Shown piece after piece: positions 41,185 to 50,013 of a DNA stretch of 64,000 nt. The notes beneath the pieces were generated by a model, which did not search any database, had not been told where the DNA came from, and saw only the letters and a program-made list of their open reading frames with translations. The position numbers and the translations under genes were made by a program. Within the stretch, counting starts at the first letter, position 1. Each line of letters starts with the position of its first letter. Source of the stretch: Streptomyces sp. 846.5 (lineage in GTDB: Bacteria; Actinomycetota; Actinomycetes; Streptomycetales; Streptomycetaceae); NCBI RefSeq assembly GCF_004365705.1, contig NZ_SOBN01000001.1, forward strand, positions 930,001 to 994,000, in the 5' to 3' direction.

Positions 41185-41731
41185 GCCCCTCGTCCGGCGC
41201 CGGGTCGCTGCCGAGCACCTGGTGCAGCCAGGCGCGTTCCGCCCGGCTGGTGGCCCGGGCGACCTGGAGCATGCCCCGGCGGTAGGGGTCGACGGTCTCC
41301 TCCGCGCGGACGGGGCGCCCGTCCTCGGCGTAGAAGAAGCTCGCCGGGGCCTCCAGGAACGCCAGCCGCCTGCGCAGCACCGCGTGCTGCTCGGCGACGT
41401 CGGGCAGTTGGGAGAGGAACGCCAGGACGGTGAAGAACCGACCGGGGTCGGTGATCTCGTGGTCGGCCGGGTGGCGCAGGTGCCGCAGGAATTCGCTGCG
41501 GCCGGTCGCGGTGAGGGTCAGTACGTGGCGCCGGGCCGCGGACGTGCCGGGTTCGGTGTGCCGTTCGAGCAGACCCTTGTCGACCAGGCGGTTGATCGCC
41601 GGATAGAGGCTGCCGTCGCTGACCGGCCGGGCGTACCCGGACAACTGCTCGACCCGCCTGCGCAGCTCGTAGCCGTGCAGCGGGCCGTCGGCCAGGAATC
41701 CCAGGATCGCAAGCTCAAGCATGCCTCCCAT
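41141..41731 (-). CDS. PadR-family transcriptional regulator
   Basis: 196 residues from ATG 41731; ATG 41722 is an alternative. The N-terminal winged helix is diagnostic: MLELAILGFLADGPLHGYELRRRVEQL, SDGSLYPAINRLVDKGLLERH, RRHVLTLTATGRSEFLRHL. The C-terminal dimerisation helices are of the larger, Vir-like PadR type (FFTVLAFLSQLPDVAEQHAVLRRRLAFLEA). It is divergent from a broken hydrolase gene. Two perfect 15-bp repeats between them are the likely operator. PadR repressors usually control the adjacent gene, which here appears dead. Confidence 0.88.
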   Translation of the reverse strand: MGGMLELAILGFLADGPLHGYELRRRVEQLSGYARPVSDGSLYPAINRLVDKGLLERHTEPGTSAARRHVLTLTATGRSEFLRHLRHPADHEITDPGRFFTVLAFLSQLPDVAEQHAVLRRRLAFLEAPASFFYAEDGRPVRAEETVDPYRRGMLQVARATSRAERAWLHQVLGSDPAPDEGLAAATARSSTEPSA

Positions 41732-41756
41732 GGTGGCACATCGAAACGATGTACCC

Positions 41757-41786
41757 TGATTCGAGGTACCTTGATTCGAGGTACCT
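41757..41786. repeat. Two perfect tandem 15-bp repeats in PadR promoter
   Basis: TGATTCGAGGTACCT occurs at 41757-41771 and 41772-41786 with no spacer. A partial, related ATGTACC lies just upstream at 41749-41755. Each unit contains the palindrome GGTACC. Probable PadR operator in the divergent promoter. Confidence 0.65.
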
Positions 41787-41852
41787 GCTCCGGAGCAAGC
41801 CCCTCCGCCCGGACCGGCCTCCGCTTGAACCGTCGCGACCAGGAAGAACGCC

Positions 41853-42541
41853 ATGAACGACACACAGCCGCAGCAGACCCACGTCACCTCCACCGACGGC
41901 ACCAGGATCGCGACCGCCGCGGCCGCGCCGCCAGCGGCGACAGCGACGAACACAGCCTGCGCCACGAGGCCGACGACATCGCCGCCGTCCTGGACCTCGC
42001 CGGACCCGACGCCATCCTGCTCGGCCACTCCTACGGCGCCCTGGTCGCCCTCACCCACGCCCTCGACCAGCCCCCGGCCGCGTTCATCCTCTACGAGCCC
42101 CCGATCCCCCTGAGCGGCCCCGTCGGCGGTGACGCCATCGCCCCCTTCGAACAGGCCGTCCGCGCCGACGACCTCGACCAGGCGCTCACCCTCGGCCTGC
42201 AGAACTTCCTCAAGTTCCCCGACGAGGCGATCGAACACTTCCGCACCACCCCCTTCTGGGCCGTCCGCGCCGCGATGACGCCCACCTGGGCCAGGGAGAT
42301 GCGCGCCATGGACGGCTTCGGCGACGGCCTCACCCGCTTCACCTCCCTGAAGACCCCGACCCTGCTGGTCATCGGCGAACACAGCCCCCAGTGGCTGACC
42401 GGCGTCTCGCGCCGCCTGCACCAGGTGCTGCCCGACGCCCGCCTCGTCGAACTCCCCGGCCAGGCCCACGACGCCTTCCTCACCGGCCCCCAGACCCTCG
42501 CGGACACCATCACCGCCTTCGCCGAGGAACTGCCGGCCTGA
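41853..42541 (+). pseudogene. Alpha/beta hydrolase with internal deletion and frameshift
   Basis: The gene starts normally (MNDTQPQQTHVTSTDGTRIA). The next family element visible is already DRRGRAASGDSDEHSLRHEADDIAAVLDL, in a different frame. The roughly 40 residues between, which in this family hold the first strands and the HG oxyanion loop, are missing; the join is near 41915. The remainder is intact: nucleophile LLGHSYGALVALTHAL, LLVIGEHSPQW, and catalytic histidine in GQAHDAFLTGP, to the stop at 42541. Without the oxyanion region and with the frame broken it should be inactive. Divergent from PadR. Confidence 0.72.
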
Positions 42542-42650
42542 GGCCAGGCCTCACCGGCCGGCACAGACGCGCGCGCCTGCCGCCGCGCGCACCGACACCA
42601 CCGCCCCTAGGCTCGAGGAACCCGCGAGCCGCCACGCCACGGAGGTCCCC

Positions 42651-43631
42651 ATGCTTGCGTCCTGGTACGACGAACAGGGCCCCGCCACCGACGTCCTGCA
42701 CCTCGGCGAACTGCCCGACCCCCAGCCCGGCCCCGGCGGGGTCCGCGTCCGGGTCACCGTGTCCGGGGTCAACCCGGGCGACACCAAGAAGCGACGCGGC
42801 TGGCTCGGCTCCTCGATGCCCTACCCGCGGGTGATCCCCCACAGCGACGCCGCCGGAGTCATCGACGCCGTCGGCCAAGGAGGCGACGCGCGACGCGTCG
42901 GGCAGCGGGTGTGGGTGTACGGCGCCCAGTCCTACCGCCCCTTCGGCACCGCTGCCCAGTACACCGTCGTCCCCGACCACCTGGCCGTCCCGCTGCCCGA
43001 CCATCTCAGCGACGAACTCGGCGCGAGCCTGGGCATCCCCGGCATCACCGCCCACCGCACCGTCTTCGCCGACGGCCCCGTCGACGGCAGAACCGTCCTC
43101 GTCAACGGTGTCCTCGGCGGCGTCGGCTCCCTCGCCGCCCAACTCGCCCACTGGGGCGGCGCCACCGTCCTCGGCACCGTCCGCCACAGCAGCGACCTCG
43201 CCCGCATCGACCCGGCCGTGGTCGCCCACGCCGTCGCCCTGGACCAGGACGAACCGGCAGCAGCCATCCGCGCCCATGCACCCCAGGGCGTGGACCGGAT
43301 CATCGAAGTCGCCCTGTCCGACAACGCCGATCTGGACAGCGCCGTCGCCGCCAACAACGCGACCATCGCCGCCTACGCCACCCGCGCCGACCACACCGAA
43401 ATCCCCTTCTGGACCCTGCTGTTCAACAACGTCACCCTGCGCCTGCTCGGCAGCGACGACTTCCCCGCCGAGGCCAAACGCCAAGCCGCACGCGACCTCA
43501 CCGCCGCAGCCGCCATCGGGGCACTCGGCATCCAGGTCGGCGCCCGCTTCCCGCTCCAGGACATCGCCGAAGCCCACGACCGCGTCGACACCGGCGGTGG
43601 CGGCCGCGTGCTGATCACCATCCCCCACTGA
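42651..43631 (+). CDS. NADPH:quinone reductase-like medium-chain dehydrogenase
   Basis: 326 residues of the zinc-less MDR/quinone oxidoreductase type. The GroES-like N-domain reads GGVRVRVTVSGVNPGDTKKRRGWLG and IPHSDAAGVIDAVGQGG. The Rossmann motif is VLVNGVLGGVGSLAAQLAHWGG (GxGxxG variant), and the family ends with QDIAEAHDRVDTGGGGRVLITI. Zinc-ligand cysteines are absent. The ATG start has a CACGGAGGTCCCC leader. It probably reduces quinones or alkenals with NADPH in the cytoplasm. No operon partner is obvious. Confidence 0.88.
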   Translation: MLASWYDEQGPATDVLHLGELPDPQPGPGGVRVRVTVSGVNPGDTKKRRGWLGSSMPYPRVIPHSDAAGVIDAVGQGGDARRVGQRVWVYGAQSYRPFGTAAQYTVVPDHLAVPLPDHLSDELGASLGIPGITAHRTVFADGPVDGRTVLVNGVLGGVGSLAAQLAHWGGATVLGTVRHSSDLARIDPAVVAHAVALDQDEPAAAIRAHAPQGVDRIIEVALSDNADLDSAVAANNATIAAYATRADHTEIPFWTLLFNNVTLRLLGSDDFPAEAKRQAARDLTAAAAIGALGIQVGARFPLQDIAEAHDRVDTGGGGRVLITIPH

Positions 43632-43679
43632 CCAGGTCACGGCCCAGAAGGGGTCACCCGGGGAGCCCGGCCGGGTCAG

Positions 43680-43943
43680 GTGCCCCGGACCGCATCCCTG
43701 GCCGAGGTCCTGCGCGTCCTGCGGCCCGGCGGCAGGCTGGTACTGGGCGTGCACGAGCGGGCGGTCCTGCCCCAGGGCGGCAGCGCCGGACCTGAGTTCG
43801 ACGCAGTCCTGCTGCCGGAACTCGCGGAGGCCGGGTTCGCGGACATTGAAGCCGACTGGCGGCCTTCCAAAGGCGGACGGGCCCTGTTCGTGCGCGCTCA
43901 GCGTCCCGCCCAGGGAGCCGCGGGAGCCGTCCATCCACGGTAA
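43680..43943 (+). pseudogene. C-terminal fragment of a class I SAM-dependent methyltransferase
   Basis: About 80 residues covering only the end of a methyltransferase: LAEVLRVLRPGGRLVLGVHERAV (the motif after the SAM-binding core), then LPELAEAGFADIEADWRP and GGRALFVRAQRP. The SAM-binding GxGxG region, normally some 100 residues upstream, is not present; upstream is the intergenic DNA after the quinone reductase. The GTG start has no SD. Likely a remnant. Confidence 0.6.
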
Positions 43944-43968
43944 CCTCGCGGTGCAGGCAGGGCCGGGG

Positions 43969-44511
43969 TCAGGGGACGACGCGGATCACCAACTGCCAGG
44001 CCCGGGAGGGTGGTCCGTGGGGGTCGGGGGTGAAGGTGTCGGTGGAGCTGAGGGTTGCCGTGCCCGGCGATACGACCCGGCCGATCTCGACCAGGGTGCC
44101 GCCGTCCGCCGCGTGGTTGGCGAGCATGCGCACCACGGTCGGTGCGGAGCTGGTGACGGGAGCCCACTTGTAGGAGGCGACGGCGACCAGAGTGATCGTG
44201 ACCTGGGTGCCGACGTGCACGCAGACGGTGCGCAGCGGGTTGTCCGAGCCCGGGTAGACCACGCGGAGCGCGCCACTCAGGCACGAGCGCGTCGGAGCAG
44301 GGGCGATTGCGGTGCCCGAGGCGGGAGTTGAGGGCGTCGGCCGCAGGGTTGCCGGGGCTGATCCTGCCGCAGCCGTGGGCGTGGTGATCACGCTCGCCGT
44401 GGGGGGTTCGGACGGTGACGCGGAGTGGGTGGCCCCGCCGCAGGCTGTCGCGGTGGACAGGGCGAGCGCACCGAGGACGACGGCGGCCTGCCGTGGGTAT
44501 CGCCTCTTCAT
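43969..44511 (-). CDS. Predicted lipoprotein of unknown function
   Basis: 180 residues from ATG 44511, preceded by AGGAGT. The signal peptide ends in the lipobox LSTATAC (Cys near 24). A Pro/Thr/Ser-rich linker of about 50 residues follows, then a beta-rich domain (SCLSGALRVVYPGSDNPLRTVCVHVGTQVTITLVAVASYKWAPV with a likely disulfide, then VEIGRVVSPGTATLSST, ending WQLVIRVV). It resembles small surface-anchored Ig-like domains; no family is named. The gene upstream is 330 bp away and divergent. Confidence 0.68.
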   Translation of the reverse strand: MKRRYPRQAAVVLGALALSTATACGGATHSASPSEPPTASVITTPTAAAGSAPATLRPTPSTPASGTAIAPAPTRSCLSGALRVVYPGSDNPLRTVCVHVGTQVTITLVAVASYKWAPVTSSAPTVVRMLANHAADGGTLVEIGRVVSPGTATLSSTDTFTPDPHGPPSRAWQLVIRVVP

Positions 44512-44838
44512 CCCAACTCCTCGACCTGGGAAGCATTCGGCTGTTGCGCCTTGGACGCCGCGGACGGGAGGAAGGTTCCCAGCACGGTCGCCTCGGTACA
44601 CAGCATCGGGTCCCATCGTGCGAGATGCTCCGTGCGTGAGTCGCGATCTGACAACAGATCAGCTGCTGTGTGCTCGCTGTGTAAATCTTTGGTTGCAGCC
44701 ACTCGGCGTGGTGTCACCTCCCTTGCATGGTGTCATGTCCCGGGCCAGAATCGCGGACTGCGAACACGCGTGCACCTTGCGTGAACGTCCTTCACTCCTG
44801 CCGCCCGGGCGATCCCCCGGCCGCCGAAAGGATGTTCA
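44512..44838. other. Divergent intergenic region, 327 bp
   Basis: No convincing gene. It contains an inverted repeat GATCTG-ACAA-CAGATC at 44645-44660, suitable as an operator, in a locally AT-richer stretch between the lipoprotein gene and the remnant on the other strand. Promoters for both are expected here. Confidence 0.4.
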
Positions 44839-45027
44839 GTGTCACGTTCCAGGCGCGTCACCACCACCGGCCCCGCGACCGGCGCGACCACCAGCAGCCT
44901 GCACTCCGGCACGTACGCGACGCTGCTGGGCAGCAGTTCGCCGACCGCCGGCACCACCACACTCGGCTTCTACTGCAACGTGACCTGCCCGGACACCGTC
45001 ACCTACGACGGCGTGACCCTGTCCTGA
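44839..45027 (+). pseudogene. Decayed duplicate of the sialidase-like protein's N-terminal domain
   Basis: A 62-codon frame from a GTG with AAAGGA upstream. Its product closely tracks residues about 50-115 of the next gene: TGPAT, HSGTYATLLGSSSPT (versus HSGTYAAMLGSTSPT), LGFYCNVTCPDTVTYDGVTL (versus LGFWYDVTCPDTVTYDWATA). There is no signal peptide, and the central strands are deleted. The spacing and direction suggest a tandem duplication that decayed. It is separated from the full-length gene by a strong hairpin. Confidence 0.65.
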
Positions 45028-45043
45028 TCCGCGCCATCGACCT

Positions 45044-45077
45044 GGGGTGGGCCGCCCGCGCGCGGGCGGCCCACCCC
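45044..45077 (+). terminator. 34-bp perfect palindrome terminator
   Basis: Fully self-complementary 17+17 bp (left arm GGGGTGGGCCGCCCGCG), 17 bp after the remnant's stop and ending 14 bp before the next ATG, just before that gene's AGGAG. Confidence 0.75.
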
Positions 45078-45091
45078 GTCAGGAGATCCCG

Positions 45092-47329
45092 ATGAACCTG
45101 TTACGCATACGCACCTGCTGGCGACCGCTGGCCACCCTCGCCTCAACCGCCCTGCTGGCGGGGGGCCTTGCCCTGTCCGCCGCTCCGGCGTCGGCTGCCA
45201 CCTCGATCACCAACGGCGGCTTCGAGACCGGCAGCCTGTCCGGCTGGACCGCCACCGGCCCGGCGACCACGCTTACCACCACCAACCCGCACAGCGGTAC
45301 CTACGCCGCGATGCTGGGCAGTACCTCGCCCACCAACGGCGCCTCCTCGATCGCGCAGTCCTTCACCGCGCCCACTGGCAGCCCGGTGCTCGGCTTCTGG
45401 TACGACGTCACCTGCCCGGACACCGTCACCTACGACTGGGCCACCGCCACCCTGCTGGACACCACCACCAGCACCACCACCACGGTGCTGGCCAAGACCT
45501 GCGTGGCCAGCTCCGGCTGGAAGCAGGTCACCAGGGCGCTGACTGCGGGCGACAGCTACACGCTCACGCTGACCAGCAAGGACGACAACTACACCGGCGA
45601 CCCGACCTACACCCTGTACGACGATGTCGCCCTGACCGGCGGGACCACGACCAATGACTTCTCGCTGACCGCCAGCCCGACCGCGGCCGCGGTCAACCCC
45701 GGCAGCGCGGCGACTTCGACCCTGTCCACCGCCGTCACCGCCGGGGCCACGCAGACCGTCGCCCTGTCCGCCAGCGGGCTGCCCACCGGCGCCACCGCGG
45801 CCTTCAGCCCCGCCTCGGTCACCGCGGGAGCCTCCTCCACCCTGACGGTGAGCACCACCACGGCCACCGTGCCGGGAACCTATCCGCTCACCATCACCGG
45901 CACCGGCACCTCGGCCACCCACACCGCCACCTTCACCCTGACGGTCAACGGCACCGGGCCAAGCCTGACCCAGGTCAGCACCGACCCGTTCACCAACACC
46001 ACCAGCCAGCACGCCACCGAGGTCGAACCGGACACCTTCGCCTACGGCAACACCATCGTCACCTCCTCCCAGGTCGGGCGGTTCTACGACGGCGGAGCCT
46101 CGGACATCAGCTGGAACACCTCCACCGACGCCGGAGCCACCTGGCAGCACGGCATGCTGCCCGGCATCACCACCTACCAGGGCGGCGGCAGCTGGGCCCG
46201 GGTCAGCGACGCGTCGGTCACCTACGACGCCAAGCACGGCACCTGGATGATCGTGGGCCTGGTCATCGACGCCAACGTCAACGGCGCAGGCGTCACCGTC
46301 AGCCGCTCCGCCGACGGCATCACCTGGCAGAACCCGGTGATGGCGGTGGGCAACGACGGCCAGGGCTACGACAAGGAATGGATCGTCTGCGACAACACCA
46401 GCACCAGCCCGCACTACGGCAACTGCTACATCGAGGCCGACATCACCTCCAGCGGCAACCAGGAGATCATGTCCACCTCCACCGACGGCGGCGCCACCTG
46501 GTCCGCCCCCGCCTCCCCCGCCAGCGGCGACTCCGGCCTGGGCGGCCAGCCCCTGGTCCAGCCCAACGGCACCGTGATCGTGCCCTTCTCCACCAACGGC
46601 GCCGCGATCCGCTCCTTCAGCTCCACCGACGGCGGCGCCAGCTGGGGCTCCTCGGTGCTGGTCGCCAACATCTCCGCCGCCACCGTCTCCGGCGGCCTGC
46701 GCGCCGGCGACGGCCTGCCCTCCGCCGAGATCGACGCCACCGGGAAGGTCTACGTCGCCTGGCAGGACTGCCGTTTCCGCTCCGGCTGCCCCGCCAACGA
46801 CATCGTCTACTCCACTTCCACCAACGGCAGTACCTGGACGGCGGTGACCCGCATCCCGATCGACGCCGTCACCAGCACCGCCGACCACTTCACCCCGGGC
46901 CTGGGTGTGGACAAGGCCACCTCCGGGACCACCACCAAGCTGGGCCTGTACTACTACTTCTATCCCAACCACAGCTGCACGGCCTCCACCTGCCAACTGG
47001 AGGTCGGATTCATCTCCTCCGCCAACGCCGGCTCCACCTGGAGCACCGCGCAGACCATCGCCGGACCCATGACCCTGGCCCAGATCGCCTCCACCAGCCA
47101 GGGCCCGATGGTCGGCGACTACATCTCCACCTCCGTGGTCGGCGGCAAGAGCGTGGCCCTGTTCCCCGTCGGCAAGGCGCCGACCAACGGACAGGCCTTC
47201 AACGAGGCCATGTACACCGTCTCCGGCGGACTGGCCCTGCTCGGCGGATCCAACCCCTCCGCCACCGGACCCGTGCTCTACACCATGCCGAGCCACATCA
47301 CGCTCATCCCGCCCAGGCACATCGACTGA
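45092..47329 (+). CDS. Secreted sialidase-like (BNR/Asp-box) propeller protein with TTA codon
   Basis: 745 residues; AGGAGATCCCG precedes the ATG. Codon 4 is TTA (45101-45103), the rare leucine codon read by the bldA tRNA in streptomycetes, so translation may be developmentally controlled. After a signal peptide (LATLASTALLAGGLALSAAPASAA) comes a jelly-roll carbohydrate-binding-like domain (NGGFETGSLSGWTA..., about 40-185), an Ig-like linker domain (about 190-290) and a propeller with Asp-boxes (STDAGATWQ, STDGGATWS, STDGGASWG, STNGSTWT, SANAGSTWS). Asp-boxes mark sialidase-type propellers, but the catalytic Arg triad was not confirmed. It is probably an extracellular glycan-directed protein. 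Confidence 0.82.
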   Translation: MNLLRIRTCWRPLATLASTALLAGGLALSAAPASAATSITNGGFETGSLSGWTATGPATTLTTTNPHSGTYAAMLGSTSPTNGASSIAQSFTAPTGSPVLGFWYDVTCPDTVTYDWATATLLDTTTSTTTTVLAKTCVASSGWKQVTRALTAGDSYTLTLTSKDDNYTGDPTYTLYDDVALTGGTTTNDFSLTASPTAAAVNPGSAATSTLSTAVTAGATQTVALSASGLPTGATAAFSPASVTAGASSTLTVSTTTATVPGTYPLTITGTGTSATHTATFTLTVNGTGPSLTQVSTDPFTNTTSQHATEVEPDTFAYGNTIVTSSQVGRFYDGGASDISWNTSTDAGATWQHGMLPGITTYQGGGSWARVSDASVTYDAKHGTWMIVGLVIDANVNGAGVTVSRSADGITWQNPVMAVGNDGQGYDKEWIVCDNTSTSPHYGNCYIEADITSSGNQEIMSTSTDGGATWSAPASPASGDSGLGGQPLVQPNGTVIVPFSTNGAAIRSFSSTDGGASWGSSVLVANISAATVSGGLRAGDGLPSAEIDATGKVYVAWQDCRFRSGCPANDIVYSTSTNGSTWTAVTRIPIDAVTSTADHFTPGLGVDKATSGTTTKLGLYYYFYPNHSCTASTCQLEVGFISSANAGSTWSTAQTIAGPMTLAQIASTSQGPMVGDYISTSVVGGKSVALFPVGKAPTNGQAFNEAMYTVSGGLALLGGSNPSATGPVLYTMPSHITLIPPRHID

Positions 47330-47356
47330 CGGCTGTCAGCACGGCACGGCGCTGAT

Positions 47357-47390
47357 GGGTGTGGCCCCGCCCCCGGGCGGGGCCACACCC
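47357..47390 (+). terminator. 16-bp perfect hairpin terminator
   Basis: Arms GGGTGTGGCCCCGCCC (47357-47372) and its exact complement (47375-47390) with a 2-bp centre, 27 bp after the sialidase-like gene. Confidence 0.82.
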
Positions 47391-47438
47391 GTGTCAGCCG
47401 ACCTGACACCCACCCCTACGGCGCTCCGCCGCGTCCGG

Positions 47439-47666
47439 TTACCCGCCGTTGCGGTGGCGTCGTCGGGCGCGGGCCTTGCTCCAGAACCAGCCGGCCGGGG
47501 GTTTGTCGCTGCGCCACGGCTCGGGCTGGGGTGCCTCGCGCTTCCAGCGGGCGCTGAGCATCCGGGCCCGGCCGGAGGGCTCGTGCACCGGCGCGGCGCG
47601 GGTGAACGCCTCGTCGAGAGCTACGTTGTCCCAGGCGTCGTCCTGGGGTGCGGATTCCGTCGTCAT
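47439..47666 (-). CDS. Small conserved actinobacterial hypothetical protein
   Basis: 75 residues from ATG 47666. A charged, acidic first half (MTTESAPQDDAWDNVALDEAFTRAA) is followed by a basic second half rich in Trp and Arg (RARMLSARWKREAPQPEPWRSDKPPAGWFWSKARARRRHR). The second half resembles small hypothetical proteins I associate with Streptomyces, but no function is known. The frame extends upstream to 47849 without coding character. Convergent with the sialidase-like gene. Confidence 0.6.
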   Translation of the reverse strand: MTTESAPQDDAWDNVALDEAFTRAAPVHEPSGRARMLSARWKREAPQPEPWRSDKPPAGWFWSKARARRRHRNGG

Positions 47667-47929
47667 GCGCAAGGTCCTGAGGTCAGTTACCGGGGCGGGC
47701 GGACACCTGGGGTGACCGCCCGTCCTCTTTGATACCAGCCCCGGCGTAAACCGGCGGTGAGGACGATCTCCCTGCCTCCGGACAGGGTCGCTGCGGGCCG
47801 CCCCCGTGGTTCCCAGCTGATTCTCACGAAGGGTTGCTACGTTGCGCAATCATGTAACGAGCCGCATGGGATTCGCGTCCAGGTCTTCGGACCGGGCAGG
47901 ACCCTGCGGGACCCTTCGAGGATGTGACG

Positions 47930-49576
47930 ATGACAGGGCGTTCAGCCGGACGGCGGGACCGCGGTCCAGTGCCGGTGCCCGGCGGCCGGGCCGCTGCGCG
48001 CAAGGGGCGAAAGGGCGGCCGCCGCAAGGCCCTGAAGATCACGGCTCTGGCCACCGGGGGTCTGCTGGTCGTCGCGGCAGGCGGGGCCTACTACGAGTAC
48101 CAGAAGCTCAACGGCAACCTGACCACCGCCGCCCTGACCCAGTCGAACAACCCCACCAGCGCCGGGACGGAGAAGGCGGACGCCTTCGGCCGCACTCCGA
48201 TCAACATCCTGGTGATGGGCTCGGACGGCCGGCTGACCGCCACCGACTGCAAGCTCGGCGGCGACTGCGGCAGCGGCAACGGCGAGCGCGCCGACGTCGA
48301 GATGGTCGTGCACATATCCGCCGACCGCAGCAGCGCCACGGTGATGAGCATCCCGCGCGACCTGGAGACCGCCCTGCCGGCCTGCACCGACAGCGCGAAC
48401 AACACCAGCGTCGGCGCCCGCACCGACATGATCAACAGTGCCCTGAACTACGGCCCGAGCTGCCAGGTGGCGGCCGTGCACAAGCTCACCGGGATACCCA
48501 TCGACCACTTCGTCAAGCTCACCTTCTCCGGCGTGGTCACCATGTCCGACGCGGTGGGCGGGGTGAACCTCTGCGTCAGCAACAACATCTACGACCCGGA
48601 CTCCCACCTCAAACTCGCCAAGGGAGCGCACACCCTCAAGGGCGTAGCCGCCCTGGAGTTCGTCCGCACCCGCCACGGCTTCGGCGACGGCAGCGACCTG
48701 GGCCGCACCTACGCCCAGCACCTCTTCCTCAGCTCGATGATCAGCAAGATGAAGAGCGCCGGCACCCTGACCAATCCCGTCGCCGTGCTGAACCTGGCCA
48801 ACGCCGCGACCAAGGCGCTGACCGTCGACACCGGCCTGGGCAGCGTCGCCAAGCTGACCTCGCTGGCACTGGACGTGAGCAAGGTCCCCACCAGCCGCAT
48901 CACCTTCACCACCATGCAGACCCAGCCCGACCCGACCAATAGCGCGCGGGTGGTCATAGCCCCCGGGGCACAGACCCTCTTCGACACGATCGCCAACGAC
49001 CAGTCGCTCACCGCCACCGCCGGCGCCTCCGCATCCGCCGGCACCGCGTCGAGCACAGCAACCGCGAGCGCCGCCTCCGCCACGGCCGCCGCTGTCGACA
49101 CCGGGTCCGTGGCCGTCAAGGTCGAGAACGGCACCGGGATCACCGGCCGCGCCAGTGCCGTCGCCAACTCCCTGATCAGCAAGGGCTACAGCAAGCAGAC
49201 CTCCGCCGCCACCGGCAGCGCAGCCACCTCGACCACCCTGACCTACCCGGCGGGCAAGAGCGCCGAGGCCCAGGCCGTCGCCAAGACCCTCGGCCTGAAG
49301 TCCTCCGCGCTCAAGCAGGGCAGCGGCTCCCGCATCGTGCTGACCATCGGTACCGACTGGAAGTCCGGGGTGACCTTCCCCGGCGGCACCACCACCCCGA
49401 GCGCGGCCAGCACCAAGGCCGCCCTGAACAACGCACACGCCCAGACCGCCGACAACACCAAGGGCTGCGCCCAGGTCAGCACCTACAACGACGTGGTCAC
49501 CCTGCCCGGCTACGGCTCCATGTCCCCCAGCCGCGCCTACGCACTCAGCACCGGCGTCGCCGACTCCGCTCCCTGA
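47930..49576 (+). CDS. LytR-CpsA-Psr (LCP) family protein with LytR_C domain
   Basis: 548 residues. ATG 47930 is preferred over GTG 47924 because GAGGA (47918-47922) is then correctly spaced. Basic N-tail, one TM helix (KITALATGGLLVVAAGGAYY), then the LCP domain: NILVMGSDGR, ADVEMVVHISADRSSATVMSIPRDLE, KLTGIPIDHFVKLTFSGVVTMSDAVGGVNLCVSNNI, AALEFVRTRHGFGDGSDLGRTYAQ. The arginines and aspartates used for polyprenyl-phosphate binding in this family are in place. A LytR_C domain follows an Ala/Ser/Thr linker (VAVKVENGTGITGRASAVANSLISKGY). It attaches glycopolymers to peptidoglycan at the outer membrane face. Monocistronic, unlike the LCP gene at 5169. Confidence 0.9.
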   Translation: MTGRSAGRRDRGPVPVPGGRAAARKGRKGGRRKALKITALATGGLLVVAAGGAYYEYQKLNGNLTTAALTQSNNPTSAGTEKADAFGRTPINILVMGSDGRLTATDCKLGGDCGSGNGERADVEMVVHISADRSSATVMSIPRDLETALPACTDSANNTSVGARTDMINSALNYGPSCQVAAVHKLTGIPIDHFVKLTFSGVVTMSDAVGGVNLCVSNNIYDPDSHLKLAKGAHTLKGVAALEFVRTRHGFGDGSDLGRTYAQHLFLSSMISKMKSAGTLTNPVAVLNLANAATKALTVDTGLGSVAKLTSLALDVSKVPTSRITFTTMQTQPDPTNSARVVIAPGAQTLFDTIANDQSLTATAGASASAGTASSTATASAASATAAAVDTGSVAVKVENGTGITGRASAVANSLISKGYSKQTSAATGSAATSTTLTYPAGKSAEAQAVAKTLGLKSSALKQGSGSRIVLTIGTDWKSGVTFPGGTTTPSAASTKAALNNAHAQTADNTKGCAQVSTYNDVVTLPGYGSMSPSRAYALSTGVADSAP

Positions 49577-49692
49577 TCCCTGAGCGCTGTCCTCCAGGCA
49601 GGGCAACCTCGCGTGTCGCACGAGTGCGGCCCGCGCTGCGGCGGCGAGACTTCAGGGATGAACCGCCTCCAGGGTGACGAGCCGGACCGAGT

Positions 49693-49977
49693 ATGAGCGG
49701 GCGTCAGGTCCTAGGGCTGCGCGAGCGCCGGACCGCTGCGGCGCCGACCGGACGGCGGACCGCCCTTTCGGCGACACGGTCGCACCAGCCGTGGCCCCGT
49801 GGGCGCGCACGGCGCTGGGCGCTCCGGCTCGCCTTCGCCCTGCCGCCGGTCGGGCTCGCCAGGTACGCGTGGACGCAGGGCTACGCGAACCCGGCGCATG
49901 CGCGGATCGTCGACCAGGCAGCGCAGGTCACGGCCGGCTGGTCGGATCTGTCCGGGAGAAGACCACCCACGGCCTGA
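49693..49977 (+). CDS. Small basic hypothetical protein
   Basis: 94 residues, Arg-rich at the N-terminus, with one hydrophobic segment (WALRLAFALPPVGLARYAW) that could be a TM helix. The C-terminus is HARIVDQAAQVTAGWSDLSG. Third positions are G/C-biased, supporting coding, but the SD is weak and no family is recognised. Confidence 0.4.
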   Translation: MSGRQVLGLRERRTAAAPTGRRTALSATRSHQPWPRGRARRWALRLAFALPPVGLARYAWTQGYANPAHARIVDQAAQVTAGWSDLSGRRPPTA

Positions 49978-50013
49978 GCCACAGCCTCAGCCAGAAGCCT
50001 GCGACCTGACCTC

